Assembly (NCBI RefSeq): GCF_017168235.1
Contig: NZ_JABFAO010000011.1
Coordinates: 369,513 to 433,512, forward strand
DNA from: Rhodococcus sp. KRD197
Lineage (GTDB): Bacteria; Actinomycetota; Actinomycetes; Mycobacteriales; Mycobacteriaceae
Direction of reading: 5' to 3'
DNA: 64,000 nucleotides
Shown in pieces: positions 18,821 to 28,738 of this stretch. Made by a program: the position numbers and the translations under genes. The notes beneath the pieces are model-generated. The model was not told the DNA's origin. It did not search any database and saw only the letters and a program-made list of their open reading frames with translations. Each line of letters starts with the position of its first letter. The stretch's first letter is position 1.

Positions 18821-18853
18821 CCGGCGGCGGCACCTTCGAGGTACCGCCGCCGG
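18821..18853 (-). terminator. GC-rich hairpin after infB
   Basis: CCGGCGGCGG (18821-18830) and CCGCCGCCGG (18844-18853) pair perfectly around a 13-base loop that can itself form a small ACCT/AGGT stem. It sits about 90 bases after the infB stop, before the DUF503 gene. It could be an attenuator or processing site that lowers expression of the distal genes. No T-run follows. Confidence 0.5.
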
Positions 18854-18945
18854 CCGTATCGATCACTGCAGTGTCACTCCCCGTGCGTCACCACAACCGA
18901 GATCGGAACCTTGTCGGGTGCGTCACCCACAGGTTCCTTTCCCGT

Positions 18946-21870
18946 CTAGTCGCGCGGCTTCTCGCGAAGCTCGTACGCCTCGATGACATCTCCCACCTTG
19001 ATGTCGGAGTACGTCACCGTGAGACCACACTCGTAGCCCTCGCGCACCTCGACCGCGTCCTCCTTCTCACGACGAAGCGAGGAGATGGTGACGGTCTCGG
19101 CGACCACCTTGTTGTCGCGAAGCAGACGCGCCTTTGCGTTGCGACGGATCGTACCGGAGGTGACGAGGCAACCGGCGATATTGCCGACCTTGGACGAACG
19201 GAACAGCGCACGAATCTCTGCCTGACCAAGCGCGACCTCTTCGTACACCGGCTTGAGCATGCCCTTGAGGGCCCGTTCGATCTCGTCGATCGCCTGGTAG
19301 ATCACCGAGTAGTACCGAATGTCGACACCCTCACGGTTGGCGAGCTCGGTGGCCTTGCCTTCCGCGCGGACGTTGAAGCCGATGATGATCGCGTTGGAGG
19401 CCGATGCGAGGTTGACGTTGGTCTCGGTGACGCCACCGACACCGCGGTCGATGACCCGCAGCTCTACCTCGTCGTCGATCTCGATACCCAGCAGGGCTTC
19501 TTCGAGCGCCTCGACGGTGCCCGAGTTGTCGCCCTTGAGGATCAGGTTCAGCTGCGAAGTCTCCTTCAGCGCTGCATCGAGATCATCGAGGCTGATGCGT
19601 TTGCGACTCTTCGCGGCAAGCGCGTTGCGCTTACGAGCGTTGCGACGATCCGCGATCTGTCGAGCGATACGGTCCTCGTCGACGACCAGGAGGTTGTCGC
19701 CTGCACCGGGCACCGAGGTGAAACCGATGACCTGCACGGGCCGCGAAGGCAACGCTTCGGTGACATCCTCGCCGTGCTCGTCGACCATGCGGCGGACACG
19801 TCCGTATGCATCGCCGGCCACGATCGAATCGCCGACTCGCAGCGTTCCGCGCTGAATGAGCACGGTTGCCACCGGTCCACGTCCACGATCGAGGTGGGCC
19901 TCGATGGCGACGCCCTGCGCCTCCATGTCGGGGTTCGCGCGCAGATCCAATGCGGCATCTGCGGTCAAGAGCACCGCGTCGAGAAGGGCGTCGATGTTGA
20001 TGCCCTGCTTCGCGGAGATCTCGACGAACATCGTGTCGCCGCCGTACTCCTCGGCGACGAGACCGTATTCGGTGAGCTGCTGCCGGATCTTGTCCGGGTT
20101 GGCACCTTCCTTGTCGATCTTGTTGATCGCGACCACGATGGGGACATCGGCAGCCTGCGCGTGGTTGATCGCTTCGACCGTCTGCGGCATGACACCGTCA
20201 TCGGCTGCAACAACCAGGATCGCGAGGTCGGTGGCCTTCGCACCGCGAGCACGCATGGCCGTGAAGGCCTCGTGACCGGGTGTATCGATGAAGGTCATGA
20301 GGCGCTCGTTGCCCTCGAGCTCGGTGAGAACCTGGTAGGCACCGATGTGCTGGGTGATGCCGCCGGCCTCGCCTTCGCGCACCGTGGTGTTACGGATCGA
20401 GTCGAGCAACCGCGTCTTACCGTGGTCGACGTGGCCCATGACTGTGACCACGGGGGGACGCTGTTCGAGGTCTTCCTCGCCGCCCGCATCCTCGCCGTAG
20501 GTGAGGTCGAAGCTGTCGAGCAGCTCGCGATCCTCGTCCTCGGGGCTGACGACCTGGACGACGTAATTCATCTCGCCGCCGAGCAGCTCGAGCGTCTCGT
20601 CGTTGACCGACTGTGTCGCGGTCACCATCTCACCGAGATTGAACAGAGCCTGAACCAATGCAGCCGGGTTGGCGTCGATCTTGTCCGCGAAGTCGGACAG
20701 CGAAGCGCCACGGGCGAGACGGATGGTCTCGCCGTTGCCGCGGGGCAGCCTGACGCCGCCGACGGCAGGAGCCTGCATGCTCTCGTACTCGGCACGTTTC
20801 GCCCGCTTCGACTTGCGTCCACGCCTGGGCGCGCCGCCGGGACGACCGAATGCACCTGCTGCAGCGCCGCGCTGGCCTGGACGACCACCGCCGCCGGGAC
20901 GACCACGGAAGCCGCCTGCCGGTGCTCCACCTGCGGGAGCGCCGCCTGGCGCACCTGGAGCGCCGCCGCCGCGGTAACCGCCGCCACCGGGACGACCGCC
21001 CGGAGCGCCGCCGGGGCGACCCGGACGGCCGCCTGTGGCGGGAGCGGGACGCGACGAACGCGTGGGCATGGCACCCGGGTTCGGGCGAGGTGGCATCGAG
21101 CCGGGACTCGGACGAGGTCCGCCCTGGCCGGGAGCCGGACGAGGCCCGCCCTGGCCGGGAGCCGGACGCGACCCACCCGCCGGTGCTGCCGGACGAGGTC
21201 CACCCTGACCGGGAGCCGGACGACCGCCACCCGGCCGAGGAGCACCGGGAGCCGGACGAGGCGCGGGACGCTCGGTGGGTGCGGACGAGTACGGGTTGTT
21301 ACCGACGCGAGGAGCCTTGGGTCCCGGCTTGGGCCCGGGAGCGCCTGGCTTGGGTCCGGCCGGCGCAGCCGGAGCCTCGGATGCTGCCGGGGACGCCTCT
21401 GCGGCGGGTGCTGCCGGCGCAGCGGCAGCTGGCGCCGATGGTGCCGGAGCGGCCGGGGACGGGCTCGCCGGTGCGGCTGCGGCGGGTGCAGCGGGTTCCG
21501 ACTTGGTCGGCGCTACGGGCTCCGCAGGTGTTTCTGCAACCGGGGCTGCCGGTGTCGGCCGCGGTGTCGGCTTGGGGCCGGGCCGCGGACCGCCGGGCTT
21601 GGCGCCGGTGGTCGGCTTGGGCGCGGAATCGGTGGCATCGCTACGTGATGCGGTGCTGCCGTTCGCTGCGCCGGCGGACTGACCGTTGCCGGAGGCGGAA
21701 TCGGGTTTGTCGGATGGGAACGACTCACGCAGTCGACGCGCTACGGGCGCTTCGACGGTGGACGATGCGGACTTGACGAACTCGCCTTGCTCTTTGAGCC
21801 GTGCGAGTAGTTCCTTACTGGTGACACCGAGTTCTTTTGCCAACTCGTGCACGCGGGCCTTGCCTGCCAC
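18946..21870 (-). CDS. infB: Translation initiation factor IF-2
   Basis: The GTPase that brings initiator tRNA to the 30S subunit. About 974 residues: an IF2-N domain ([19 protein letters not shown]), a long Pro/Ala/Gly/Arg-rich disordered region (about residues 60-365, with GQGGPRPAP repeats), a second IF2-N-like module ([20 protein letters not shown]), the G domain with [22 protein letters not shown] and NKIDK, and the C-terminal fMet-tRNA-binding domains. GTG 21870 has GAGGAG 4 bases upstream and gives the standard [11 protein letters not shown] start; another GTG lies at 21882. The low-complexity part is longer than in most bacteria but common in actinobacteria. Confidence 0.98.
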   Translation of the reverse strand: MAGKARVHELAKELGVTSKELLARLKEQGEFVKSASSTVEAPVARRLRESFPSDKPDSASGNGQSAGAANGSTASRSDATDSAPKPTTGAKPGGPRPGPKPTPRPTPAAPVAETPAEPVAPTKSEPAAPAAAAPASPSPAAPAPSAPAAAAPAAPAAEASPAASEAPAAPAGPKPGAPGPKPGPKAPRVGNNPYSSAPTERPAPRPAPGAPRPGGGRPAPGQGGPRPAAPAGGSRPAPGQGGPRPAPGQGGPRPSPGSMPPRPNPGAMPTRSSRPAPATGGRPGRPGGAPGGRPGGGGYRGGGAPGAPGGAPAGGAPAGGFRGRPGGGGRPGQRGAAAGAFGRPGGAPRRGRKSKRAKRAEYESMQAPAVGGVRLPRGNGETIRLARGASLSDFADKIDANPAALVQALFNLGEMVTATQSVNDETLELLGGEMNYVVQVVSPEDEDRELLDSFDLTYGEDAGGEEDLEQRPPVVTVMGHVDHGKTRLLDSIRNTTVREGEAGGITQHIGAYQVLTELEGNERLMTFIDTPGHEAFTAMRARGAKATDLAILVVAADDGVMPQTVEAINHAQAADVPIVVAINKIDKEGANPDKIRQQLTEYGLVAEEYGGDTMFVEISAKQGINIDALLDAVLLTADAALDLRANPDMEAQGVAIEAHLDRGRGPVATVLIQRGTLRVGDSIVAGDAYGRVRRMVDEHGEDVTEALPSRPVQVIGFTSVPGAGDNLLVVDEDRIARQIADRRNARKRNALAAKSRKRISLDDLDAALKETSQLNLILKGDNSGTVEALEEALLGIEIDDEVELRVIDRGVGGVTETNVNLASASNAIIIGFNVRAEGKATELANREGVDIRYYSVIYQAIDEIERALKGMLKPVYEEVALGQAEIRALFRSSKVGNIAGCLVTSGTIRRNAKARLLRDNKVVAETVTISSLRREKEDAVEVREGYECGLTVTYSDIKVGDVIEAYELREKPRD

Positions 21871-21968
21871 TGCTCTCCTCACTGAGAGGCCGAGCGAGGC
21901 TTGGGTGCCCGCACGACCTCGGGTTATCTCCGACGGACGTTCATCGTTGGTGCTTCACGGTGTGCTCA

Positions 21969-22361
21969 TCAGTGCTGTTGCCTGTTCTTCTCGACGGATG
22001 TAACTCTGTCGTCCGGTTCCGGTGATCGACCTTCCGATGAAGCGCTTTCGACGAAAGCGACTACCTCGGAAGTTTCCACCGGCCCCGGCACGCGAAGTGC
22101 CCTGCCGAAAGCTCGGCGCCGTTCTGCGTTGACCAGACACTGCTGGACGGGGTGCAACCATGCACCTCGACCGGGCAGCCTGCGGCGGACATCGGGTACG
22201 AGGATCCAGTCCGAGGACTGCGATCCACCGTACGAGGGTCTGACCACGACTCTCAACAGATCGACGGACGGAGCTCTCCCCTTGCACCCGACACACGTGC
22301 GCACCGGCTGACGGTCTACCGCCGAACCGGTGCTCTCATGAGACGAACGCATGGAGATCAT
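21969..22361 (-). CDS. YlxR family (DUF448) RNA-binding protein
   Basis: About 130 residues. The hallmark PVRTCVGCKGRAP is near residue 22, followed by GRGAWLHPVQQCLVNAERRRAFGRALR, which matches the YlxR fold. It lies between nusA and infB, the conserved place for this family. The start is uncertain: ATG 22361 or ATG 22352 avoid overlap with nusA, while the open frame continues to 22451. In other bacteria YlxR is reported to affect RNase P or global expression; its role here is not known. Confidence 0.85.
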   Translation of the reverse strand: MISMRSSHESTGSAVDRQPVRTCVGCKGRAPSVDLLRVVVRPSYGGSQSSDWILVPDVRRRLPGRGAWLHPVQQCLVNAERRRAFGRALRVPGPVETSEVVAFVESASSEGRSPEPDDRVTSVEKNRQQH

Positions 22362-22416
22362 TTCCGAACCACCGACCACTCTACCGCTGTATCGCTCCGA
22401 ACTCCGCATTCCACCC

Positions 22417-23427
22417 TTACCCGCTGGTCGATTCGGGTGCCACCGCCGCATCGCTGCGGATATCGATACGCCAACCCGTCAGCCTGGCAGCCAATCGGGC
22501 GTTCTGCCCCTCTTTGCCGATGGCCAGCGAGAGTTGATAATCAGGGACGACGACACGGGCCGCGCGAGCTACGGCGTCGACTACCGTCACCGACACAACC
22601 TTCGACGGAGACAGTGCGTTACCGACGAATCGGGCCGGATCCTCGTCGAAGTCGATGATGTCGATCTTCTCGCCCGCGAGCTCACTCATCACGTTGCGAA
22701 CGCGCTGGCCCATGGGCCCGATGCACGCACCTTTGGCGTTCAGTCCGTTCACGGTGGACCGCACGGCAATCTTCGACCGGTGTCCCGACTCGCGGGCGAC
22801 AGCGATGATCTCGACCGAGCCGTCGGCGATTTCCGGCACTTCCAAGGCAAAGAGCTTTCGCACCAGGTTGGGGTGCGTTCTCGACAGGGTGATCTGCGGA
22901 CCGCGTTGGCCGCGGGCAACACCGACGACGTAACACTTGATTCGTTCGCCGTGCTCGTAGCTCTCCCCCGGGACCTGCTCTGCCGGCGGCAACAGACCGT
23001 CCGCACCGTTGGCGTCGCTGCCGATTCGGACGATGACCGTGCCCTTCGCATTCGCCCGGGTGTCTCGTTGAATGACTCCGTTGACGATCTCACCCTCGTG
23101 GGTGGAGTACTCGCCGAACGAGCGCTCGTGCTCGGCATCACGCAACCGCTGCAGGATGACCTGTCGTGCCGTCGTGGCTGCGATACGACCGAATCCCTCG
23201 GGGGTGTCATCCCACTCCGAGATGGTGTTGCCGTCCGCGTCGATCTCCTTGGCCATCACCCGCACCGAACCGGTCTTGCGGTTGACGTCGATCCACGCGT
23301 GCGGCTGATGCCCCTCGGTATGCCGGTAGGCCGTCAGCAGCGCTGTCTGGATCGTGGAGATCACTGTCTCGATCGAGACGCCTTTGTCCGCCTCGATAGC
23401 GCGTAGCGCTGCGATGTCGATATTCAC
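22417..23427 (-). CDS. nusA: Transcription termination/antitermination factor NusA
   Basis: A 336-residue NusA that binds RNA polymerase and RNA to control pausing and rRNA antitermination. Order: an N-terminal polymerase-binding domain ([18 protein letters not shown]), an S1 domain ([20 protein letters not shown]), then KH1 and KH2 ([26 protein letters not shown] and [20 protein letters not shown]). It lacks the extra acidic repeats of the E. coli protein, as is usual for actinobacteria. The GTG start lies 3 bases after the rimP stop. Confidence 0.97.
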   Translation of the reverse strand: MNIDIAALRAIEADKGVSIETVISTIQTALLTAYRHTEGHQPHAWIDVNRKTGSVRVMAKEIDADGNTISEWDDTPEGFGRIAATTARQVILQRLRDAEHERSFGEYSTHEGEIVNGVIQRDTRANAKGTVIVRIGSDANGADGLLPPAEQVPGESYEHGERIKCYVVGVARGQRGPQITLSRTHPNLVRKLFALEVPEIADGSVEIIAVARESGHRSKIAVRSTVNGLNAKGACIGPMGQRVRNVMSELAGEKIDIIDFDEDPARFVGNALSPSKVVSVTVVDAVARAARVVVPDYQLSLAIGKEGQNARLAARLTGWRIDIRSDAAVAPESTSG

Positions 23428-23430
23428 TTG

Positions 23431-24000
23431 TCAAGACCCTTCTTCCGGTGTTTCCACGTTCACGATCTCGTCTGTGTCGGCCGGGGCGGGCCTGCCGTCG
23501 ACGACGCCGCCCGCCAACTCCATTTCATCAGCCTTGGGCCGCGAGAATTCCACCTGCACAACCGCCTTGACCACGTTCGCCAGCACGATGTCCCGTGTGG
23601 CCAGGACGCCTTTGGTCCGGGTGACAACGGTTACGACATCTCCGTCGAGCAGCCCGACGCGAGCATCGAACTTCTCCTCGGCCAGTTGGATCCGGACCAT
23701 CCGACCCCGCGCCCGACGCCAATGCCGGGGCTCGGTCAGCGGCCGGTCGATCCCTGGGGTGGTGACTTCGAGCGTGTACGGCGCCTCACCGAAATCCGAC
23801 ACAGCGTCGAAGACATCGGAGATATCGCGACTGAGCGCAGGCAGGGAATCGAGATCGATGCCCTCGTCACGGTCGACCATGATCTTTACGGCACTGTGTT
23901 TGCCGGCCGCGACGACGGTGACGTCCTCGAGGTCGAACCCCCTGGCCTCGACGAGATCGGAGAGGAGTGCGATGACCCTCTCCTTGGACGGAACAGGCAT
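23431..24000 (-). CDS. rimP: Ribosome maturation factor RimP
   Basis: A 189-residue RimP needed for 30S maturation. Seen: [19 protein letters not shown] at the N-terminus, [24 protein letters not shown] and the [26 protein letters not shown] core (signature SPGxxRPL-like, here TPGIDRPL). ATG 24000 is chosen because GAGGAG lies 11 bases upstream and it agrees with the family start. First gene of the rimP-nusA-ylxR-infB operon. Confidence 0.95.
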   Translation of the reverse strand: MPVPSKERVIALLSDLVEARGFDLEDVTVVAAGKHSAVKIMVDRDEGIDLDSLPALSRDISDVFDAVSDFGEAPYTLEVTTPGIDRPLTEPRHWRRARGRMVRIQLAEEKFDARVGLLDGDVVTVVTRTKGVLATRDIVLANVVKAVVQVEFSRPKADEMELAGGVVDGRPAPADTDEIVNVETPEEGS

Positions 24001-24055
24001 CCTGGTGGGAACTCCTCGTTGAAGTTGTGTGAAAGCCGGCGCGTGGTGAACGTAC

Positions 24056-24061
24056 AGCTTA
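24056..24061 (-). promoter_or_regulatory. Candidate -10 box for the rimP-nusA-infB operon
   Basis: On the minus strand TAAGCT (24061-24056) lies about 55 bases before the rimP ATG, with a weak GTCATC -35-like element 18 bases further upstream. It is the best promoter-like match in the divergent region. Confidence 0.3.
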
Positions 24062-24132
24062 ACGCCATCTGCGGGCACTGATGACCAGGTCCGGGTGCAC
24101 GAGAGCAAGATCGCACCTGGCACGATAAGGGC

Positions 24133-24645
24133 GTGCCGACGCCGGAGATCACTCGTTCGCTCTCACGCCGTGCAGCGTTCCGGTGGACCGCGGGCGCAGT
24201 CCTGGGCACTGCCGGTCTGGTCGGCGCGATCTCCTGCTCCTCGGCCGCCGAGGAGCAGGCCACCGTGGACACGTTGACCACACACTTGCGGCTCGCGCGA
24301 CGCGATGCCACCGCAGCCACTGCATTGACTGCGCTCGCACCCGAACTGGCTGGAGCGCTCGATGTGGTCCGCGCCGAACGCACCAGCCACGCCGACGCGC
24401 TCGCCGCCGAGATCGCTCGGGTTGCAGGCGTGCCCGCGACAACGGCGGCAGAGGCAGCGGAGACGACCCAGGCGCAGTCCACGACGCCGAAGCCGCCGCC
24501 GACGCTGGACGAACTGAAGTCCTACCTGCGCGAGTCGCAGCGTGGCGCGGCCGATTCGGCCCGCAACGAGTCGGGATATCGCGCCGGCCTTCTCGGTTCG
24601 ATCAGCGCGGCCTGTGCCGTCGAACTGGAAGTGGTGCTGGCGTGA
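24133..24645 (+). CDS. Tat-type lipoprotein, ferritin-like/DUF4439 neighbour (Rv2843-like)
   Basis: A 170-residue, alanine-rich predicted lipoprotein. The N-terminus has a twin-arginine motif ([10 protein letters not shown]), a hydrophobic core and a lipobox (VGAISC), so it is probably exported folded and lipid-anchored. The mature part is two helical segments around a Pro/Thr-rich hinge (TTPKPPPT). I do not recognise a catalytic motif. GTG 24133 is the start. The next gene overlaps it as GTGA, and M. tuberculosis has a comparable pair (Rv2843-Rv2844) beside rimP. A complex between the two products is inference. Confidence 0.75.
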   Translation: MPTPEITRSLSRRAAFRWTAGAVLGTAGLVGAISCSSAAEEQATVDTLTTHLRLARRDATAATALTALAPELAGALDVVRAERTSHADALAAEIARVAGVPATTAAEAAETTQAQSTTPKPPPTLDELKSYLRESQRGAADSARNESGYRAGLLGSISAACAVELEVVLA

Positions 24646-25082
24646 ACGAACTGGGTGTGGAACAACAGGCGCTCGTCGATGCTCTCGATGCCGAGTACGC
24701 GGCCGTCTTCGCGTACGGCGTTGTCGGCGCCTTCTCGAATCCGGCACGCGCCGACCTCGTCGCGGCGAATGCAGCCGCTCATCGGGCTCGCCGGAACGCG
24801 ACGATCGACGCCTTGAAGGCGGCAAGCGTCGAAGCCCCTGCTGCGGCGACTGCCTACGCGATCCCGTTTCCGGTGACCGATCCGGTCGGCGCCGCGCAAC
24901 TGGCGGCCCAGGTCGAGGTGGACACCTCCATCGCGTGGCGGTCGGTGATCGAACGCAGCAGGTCCGGACCCACCCGGGAGACCGCCGTCATCGCCCTCAC
25001 CGAAGCCGCGCTTCGATTGGCCATTTGGCGCCGCATCCTCGGTGAGGTACCGGGGACCACGGCATTTCCCGGTCAAGTGTGA
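24642..25082 (+). CDS. Ferritin-like DUF4439 domain protein (Rv2844-like)
   Basis: A 146-residue, all-helical protein, starting [29 protein letters not shown], with the A-x-x-AHRARR segment and a final LAIWRRILGE helix. These are features of DUF4439, a ferritin-like four-helix family; the usual metal-binding glutamates and histidines are partly present (E in DAEYA, H in AAHRARR), so metal binding is possible but unproven. GTG 24642 overlaps the lipoprotein stop as GTGA. It lacks a signal peptide, unlike its partner. Confidence 0.75.
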   Translation: MNELGVEQQALVDALDAEYAAVFAYGVVGAFSNPARADLVAANAAAHRARRNATIDALKAASVEAPAAATAYAIPFPVTDPVGAAQLAAQVEVDTSIAWRSVIERSRSGPTRETAVIALTEAALRLAIWRRILGEVPGTTAFPGQV

Positions 25083-25089
25083 TGCGCGG

Positions 25090-26811
25090 TCAGGGATTCA
25101 TCTCGTACGCACCGTCGTAGGTCAGCACTTCGGCCCACACGGCGTCGAAACGGCGCCGATCCACGGTCGGCTTGCGAATCGCACCGAGTGCCCACTCCTG
25201 TTGGGCCGGGGTCGAGGACGGCTTGCCGTGCAAGGCCACGGCGTACCCCGAGAAGTCGCGAATCTGGAAGTCGAATATCTGATCCAGCGTCTCGACCGAG
25301 ATCGCGTCGGCCGATTCGAGGATGAGGTGCCCGTAGACGATCAGCGAGAAGAGGTGCCCCACGTTCAGCAGGAAGTCGAGATCCTTCTGCTGAGCCTCGT
25401 CGGGGGCGGCTTCGCTGAGGAATTGCTTGAATGCCTGAGCTTGCTCGTAGAAACGCGCGACGTTGGGAATATGGGAGAACTTCTCGTAGACCGCTTCCCA
25501 GTCATGGAAGCGAACGGTGCTGGCTCCTCGGGCGGGCCCCTGAGCGAAGAAGAATGCGTCGTCGGAAGCATCGTCGCGAACACCTACCACGGGGTAGTCG
25601 ACGGGGGCGAACATGTAGGACGGCATGAACTTGAGCACGAGCGCGACGTTGACGTGCACGGTGCCTTCGAGCTTGGGCAGGGTGCCGATCAACTGTGCCG
25701 CCTCCCGAAAGTACGTGTCCTTCTCGTACCCCTTGGCGGCGATGACGTCGTGCAGCATCCGCACCACCGTTTCGCCCTCGGAGGTGACCTTTGCCTTTGT
25801 CATCGGGTTGAACAGCAGGTAGCGCCGATCCTCGAGGTTCGCCGAGCGGAAGTAGTCCACTGCGCGCGAGGAGAAGACTTTCATCGCAATCAGACGCGCG
25901 TACGCATCGACGAAACTGGACCGTACGTGCGGGAAATCGGTGACCGGGTGGCCGTACAGAATTCGGTTGTGCGCGTGCGTGATCGCCTCGTGGAACGCAT
26001 GCTCGGCGATGCCGATGGATCCGGTGCAGAGGTTGAACTTGCCGACGTTGACGGTGTTGAGGGCCGCCGAGAACGCGTCGGGTCCGGTATGGAGAATGTC
26101 CTGACTGCGGACTGGATAGTCCTCGAGCCCGAAGGTGCTGACGAACATCTGCCCGTGCACCACGTTCTCACGCAGCACGTAGTTCGGATGCGAGGAGTCG
26201 GCTGCGAAGAACACGTAGGCCTCCGGACCGTCCAGATCCGCTCGTCGACCGAAAATCGAGACCATACCCGCGACGTTGCCGTTTCCGATGTAGTACTTCT
26301 CCCCTGAAGCGGTGAATGCAAGATCCTCGTTGTCCGACGGGGTGAGCACCATGTCCGTGGAGTAGACGTCGGCGCCGTGCGTGCGTTCGGAGAGCCCGAA
26401 CCCCATCACGGCGCCGTCGTCGAGTGCTTGTGCGGCCCTACGCTTGGCGCTCTCGTTGTCACTCATCCAAATAGGACCGAGGCCGAGGACGGTGACTTGC
26501 CAGGCGTACCAGTACGAGAGACCGTAGAAACCGAGTATCTCGCTGAGCGCTGCGTTTCGTGCCGCGTCCCAACGCTTGTTCGGGTTGCCGGCCGCATATG
26601 CGGCCGGTGTGCAGAAGGTGGCGAACAGCTTCTCCTTCGCCACGAACTCGAGGAAGTCGGCAGTCCAGACGGCGTCGAGGTCGTCGGCGAGCAAACGCGC
26701 CTTCCCTCGGTTCTCGAAGAAGGAGATGAGGGCGTGGAGTTGACGCGCTGTCTCCTCGTCGAATCGAGAAGTATCGAACTTCGTGGGATTCAACAGCTCA
26801 ACATGTGCCAT
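25090..26811 (-). CDS. Acyl-CoA dehydrogenase family protein
   Basis: A 573-residue flavoprotein of the acyl-CoA dehydrogenase superfamily, which removes two hydrogens from acyl-CoA thioesters or related substrates. Supporting blocks are MGFGLSERTHGADVYSTD (the FAD/substrate loop), TASGEKYYIGNGNVAGM and the helical C-terminal half. It is about 180 residues longer than short-chain enzymes; the extra C-terminal helices resemble the larger FadE-type subgroup. ATG 26811 has GAGAGGTGA 5 bases upstream. It sits between proS and the ferritin-like gene, where I recall no such gene in M. tuberculosis, and lies right behind a perfect 13-bp palindrome. Substrate unknown. Confidence 0.82.
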   Translation of the reverse strand: MAHVELLNPTKFDTSRFDEETARQLHALISFFENRGKARLLADDLDAVWTADFLEFVAKEKLFATFCTPAAYAAGNPNKRWDAARNAALSEILGFYGLSYWYAWQVTVLGLGPIWMSDNESAKRRAAQALDDGAVMGFGLSERTHGADVYSTDMVLTPSDNEDLAFTASGEKYYIGNGNVAGMVSIFGRRADLDGPEAYVFFAADSSHPNYVLRENVVHGQMFVSTFGLEDYPVRSQDILHTGPDAFSAALNTVNVGKFNLCTGSIGIAEHAFHEAITHAHNRILYGHPVTDFPHVRSSFVDAYARLIAMKVFSSRAVDYFRSANLEDRRYLLFNPMTKAKVTSEGETVVRMLHDVIAAKGYEKDTYFREAAQLIGTLPKLEGTVHVNVALVLKFMPSYMFAPVDYPVVGVRDDASDDAFFFAQGPARGASTVRFHDWEAVYEKFSHIPNVARFYEQAQAFKQFLSEAAPDEAQQKDLDFLLNVGHLFSLIVYGHLILESADAISVETLDQIFDFQIRDFSGYAVALHGKPSSTPAQQEWALGAIRKPTVDRRRFDAVWAEVLTYDGAYEMNP

Positions 26812-26825
26812 GTTGTCACCTCTCA

Positions 26826-26863
26826 CAGTCGGTTACTCGAAGCTACCAAGGAGTAACCGACTG
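26826..26863. promoter_or_regulatory. Perfect 13-bp inverted repeat between proS and the acyl-CoA dehydrogenase gene
   Basis: CAGTCGGTTACTC (26826-26838) and GAGTAACCGACTG (26851-26863) with a 12-base spacer. It ends 15 bases before the ATG of the dehydrogenase gene and lies 28 bases after the proS stop. It could be a proS terminator hairpin or an operator for a dimeric repressor (TetR/GntR type) of the dehydrogenase gene. No T-run follows, which favours the operator. Confidence 0.65.
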
Positions 26864-26890
26864 CAGTGGCAATTCGGACGGCAGTGGTGA

Positions 26891-28642
26891 TCAGGAAGTG
26901 CGGCGTGCAACTTTCACGATCTCGGCGGCGGCTGTCTCGACGGGTAGTTCCCGAGTTTCTCCACTGAACCGGTCGCGCAGCTCGACATTGCCGTCGGCCC
27001 AACCTCGCCCGACCACGACCACCAGCGGCATACCGAGAAGCTCGGAATCTTTGAACTTCACACCCGGAGAGGCCTTGCGATCATCGAAGAGGACCTCGAG
27101 ACCCGAAATGTTCAGTTCCGACGCAATCCCCTCGGCACCGGCGCGCGCAGCCTCGTCCTTGTTCGCCACGACCAGATGCACGTCGAACGGAGTGACCTCG
27201 GCCGGCCAGCGGAGCCCCTTCTCATCGTGCATCTGTTCGGCGATGACGGCGACGAGCCGGGAAACCCCGACCCCGTAGGAGCCCTGAAGCAGACGCACAG
27301 GCTTGCCGTTCTCACCGAGGACATCGACGGCGAACGCGTCGGTGTACTTGGAGCCGAGCTGAAAGATGTGCCCGATCTCGATTCCGCGGGCAGTGACCAA
27401 GGGCCCACGACCGTCCGGCGACATGTCACCGTCACGAACCTCGGCGGCTTCGATCGTTCCGTCGGGAACGAAATCGCGACCCGCGACGAGATTCACCACG
27501 TGCTTACCCTTGGCGTCTGCACCGGTGATCCACGACGTGCCGTCGACCACCCTGGGATCGACCAGGTAACGAACACCGTTGGCCTGCAAGGCCCGTGGCC
27601 CGATGTATCCCTTGACGAGGAAGGGATTGGCTTCGAAATCCGCATCGGTGAGCAGTTCGAACTCGGCCGGCTCGAGTGAGGCCTCCAGTCGTTTTTCGTC
27701 CACTTCGCGATCTCCGGGCACACCGACTGCGAGCAGTTCCCACTCGCCGTCGGCGTTGCGGACCTTGAGCAGGATGTTCTTGAGGGTGTCCGCGGCGGTG
27801 ATCGTGCGTCCGAGATCAGCAGTGTTGGCCCAGTCGACGAGTGTCGAGATCGTCGGGGTGTCGCCGGTCTCGTAGTCCTCGGCTGCGGGCTGGCCTTCGA
27901 CCGGCAGCGAATCGGGCCTGGCGGTCTCGACGGCCTCGACGTTTGCTGCATAGCCGGACTCGATACAGCGGACGTAGGTGTCCTCGCCGATATCGCTTGC
28001 GGCGAGGAACTCCTCCGATGCACTTCCACCCATGGCGCCCGAGGTCGCCGCCACGATGACGTACTCGACTCCCAGGCGAGCGAAGATCCGCTGGTATGCC
28101 TCGCGGTGGGCATGGTACGACGCCTTGAGTCCGTCTTCGTCGAGGTCGAACGAGTACGAATCCTTCATCACGAACTCACGTCCGCGGAGAATGCCGGCGC
28201 GGGGGCGTTCCTCGTCGCGGTACTTGGTCTGAATCTGGTAGAGCGTGACAGGCAGATCCTTGTACGAGTTGTACTCGCCCTTGACCGTCAGTGCGAACAG
28301 TTCCTCGTGCGTGGGCCCTAGAAGCATGTCGTTGCCCTTGCGGTCCTGCAGCCGGAAGAGGGCATCACCGTATTCGGTCCACCGCTTGGTGGTCTCGTAG
28401 GGCTCGCGGGGAAGCAACGCGGGCAGCGAGATCTCCTGCGCCCCGATTGCGTCCATCTCCTCGCGGACGACCCTCTCCACCTGCCGCAGAACTCGCAGAC
28501 CCAACGGCAGCCAGGAGTACACACCGGGCGCGATACGACGAACGTAGCCGGCGCGAACCAACAGCTTGTGGCTGTCGACCTCGGCGTCGGCAGGGTCGTC
28601 GCGAAGGGTACGAAGGAACAGCTGCGAGAGACGGGTGATCAC
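26891..28642 (-). CDS. proS: Prolyl-tRNA synthetase
   Basis: A 583-residue class II synthetase of the bacterial (with editing domain) type. Motif blocks: [24 protein letters not shown] (motif 1), [23 protein letters not shown] (motif 2), the inserted editing domain (about residues 225-400) and [17 protein letters not shown] (motif 3), then the anticodon-binding domain. The start is GTG 28642. Attaches proline to tRNA in the cytoplasm. Confidence 0.98.
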   Translation of the reverse strand: MITRLSQLFLRTLRDDPADAEVDSHKLLVRAGYVRRIAPGVYSWLPLGLRVLRQVERVVREEMDAIGAQEISLPALLPREPYETTKRWTEYGDALFRLQDRKGNDMLLGPTHEELFALTVKGEYNSYKDLPVTLYQIQTKYRDEERPRAGILRGREFVMKDSYSFDLDEDGLKASYHAHREAYQRIFARLGVEYVIVAATSGAMGGSASEEFLAASDIGEDTYVRCIESGYAANVEAVETARPDSLPVEGQPAAEDYETGDTPTISTLVDWANTADLGRTITAADTLKNILLKVRNADGEWELLAVGVPGDREVDEKRLEASLEPAEFELLTDADFEANPFLVKGYIGPRALQANGVRYLVDPRVVDGTSWITGADAKGKHVVNLVAGRDFVPDGTIEAAEVRDGDMSPDGRGPLVTARGIEIGHIFQLGSKYTDAFAVDVLGENGKPVRLLQGSYGVGVSRLVAVIAEQMHDEKGLRWPAEVTPFDVHLVVANKDEAARAGAEGIASELNISGLEVLFDDRKASPGVKFKDSELLGMPLVVVVGRGWADGNVELRDRFSGETRELPVETAAAEIVKVARRTS

Positions 28643-28724
28643 GGGATACGAGAGTAGTCGGTCCCCGCCATTGGTTTATCGAGTGGCTGGACTACTGGGT
28701 GGCGCTGGGCACCCGGTCGGTGCG

Positions 28725-28730
28725 TAACGT
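28725..28730 (+). promoter_or_regulatory. -10 box of a leaderless yaaA promoter
   Basis: TAACGT fits the actinobacterial TANNNT -10 motif and ends 8 bases before the GTG start, with no ribosome binding site between. Confidence 0.35.
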
Positions 28731-28738
28731 GGTTCCTC

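Noticed and set aside
18871..21648. 925-codon open frame antisense to infB
   Set aside because: Results from GC-rich codon bias of infB; its translation has no recognisable domain and infB is beyond doubt.
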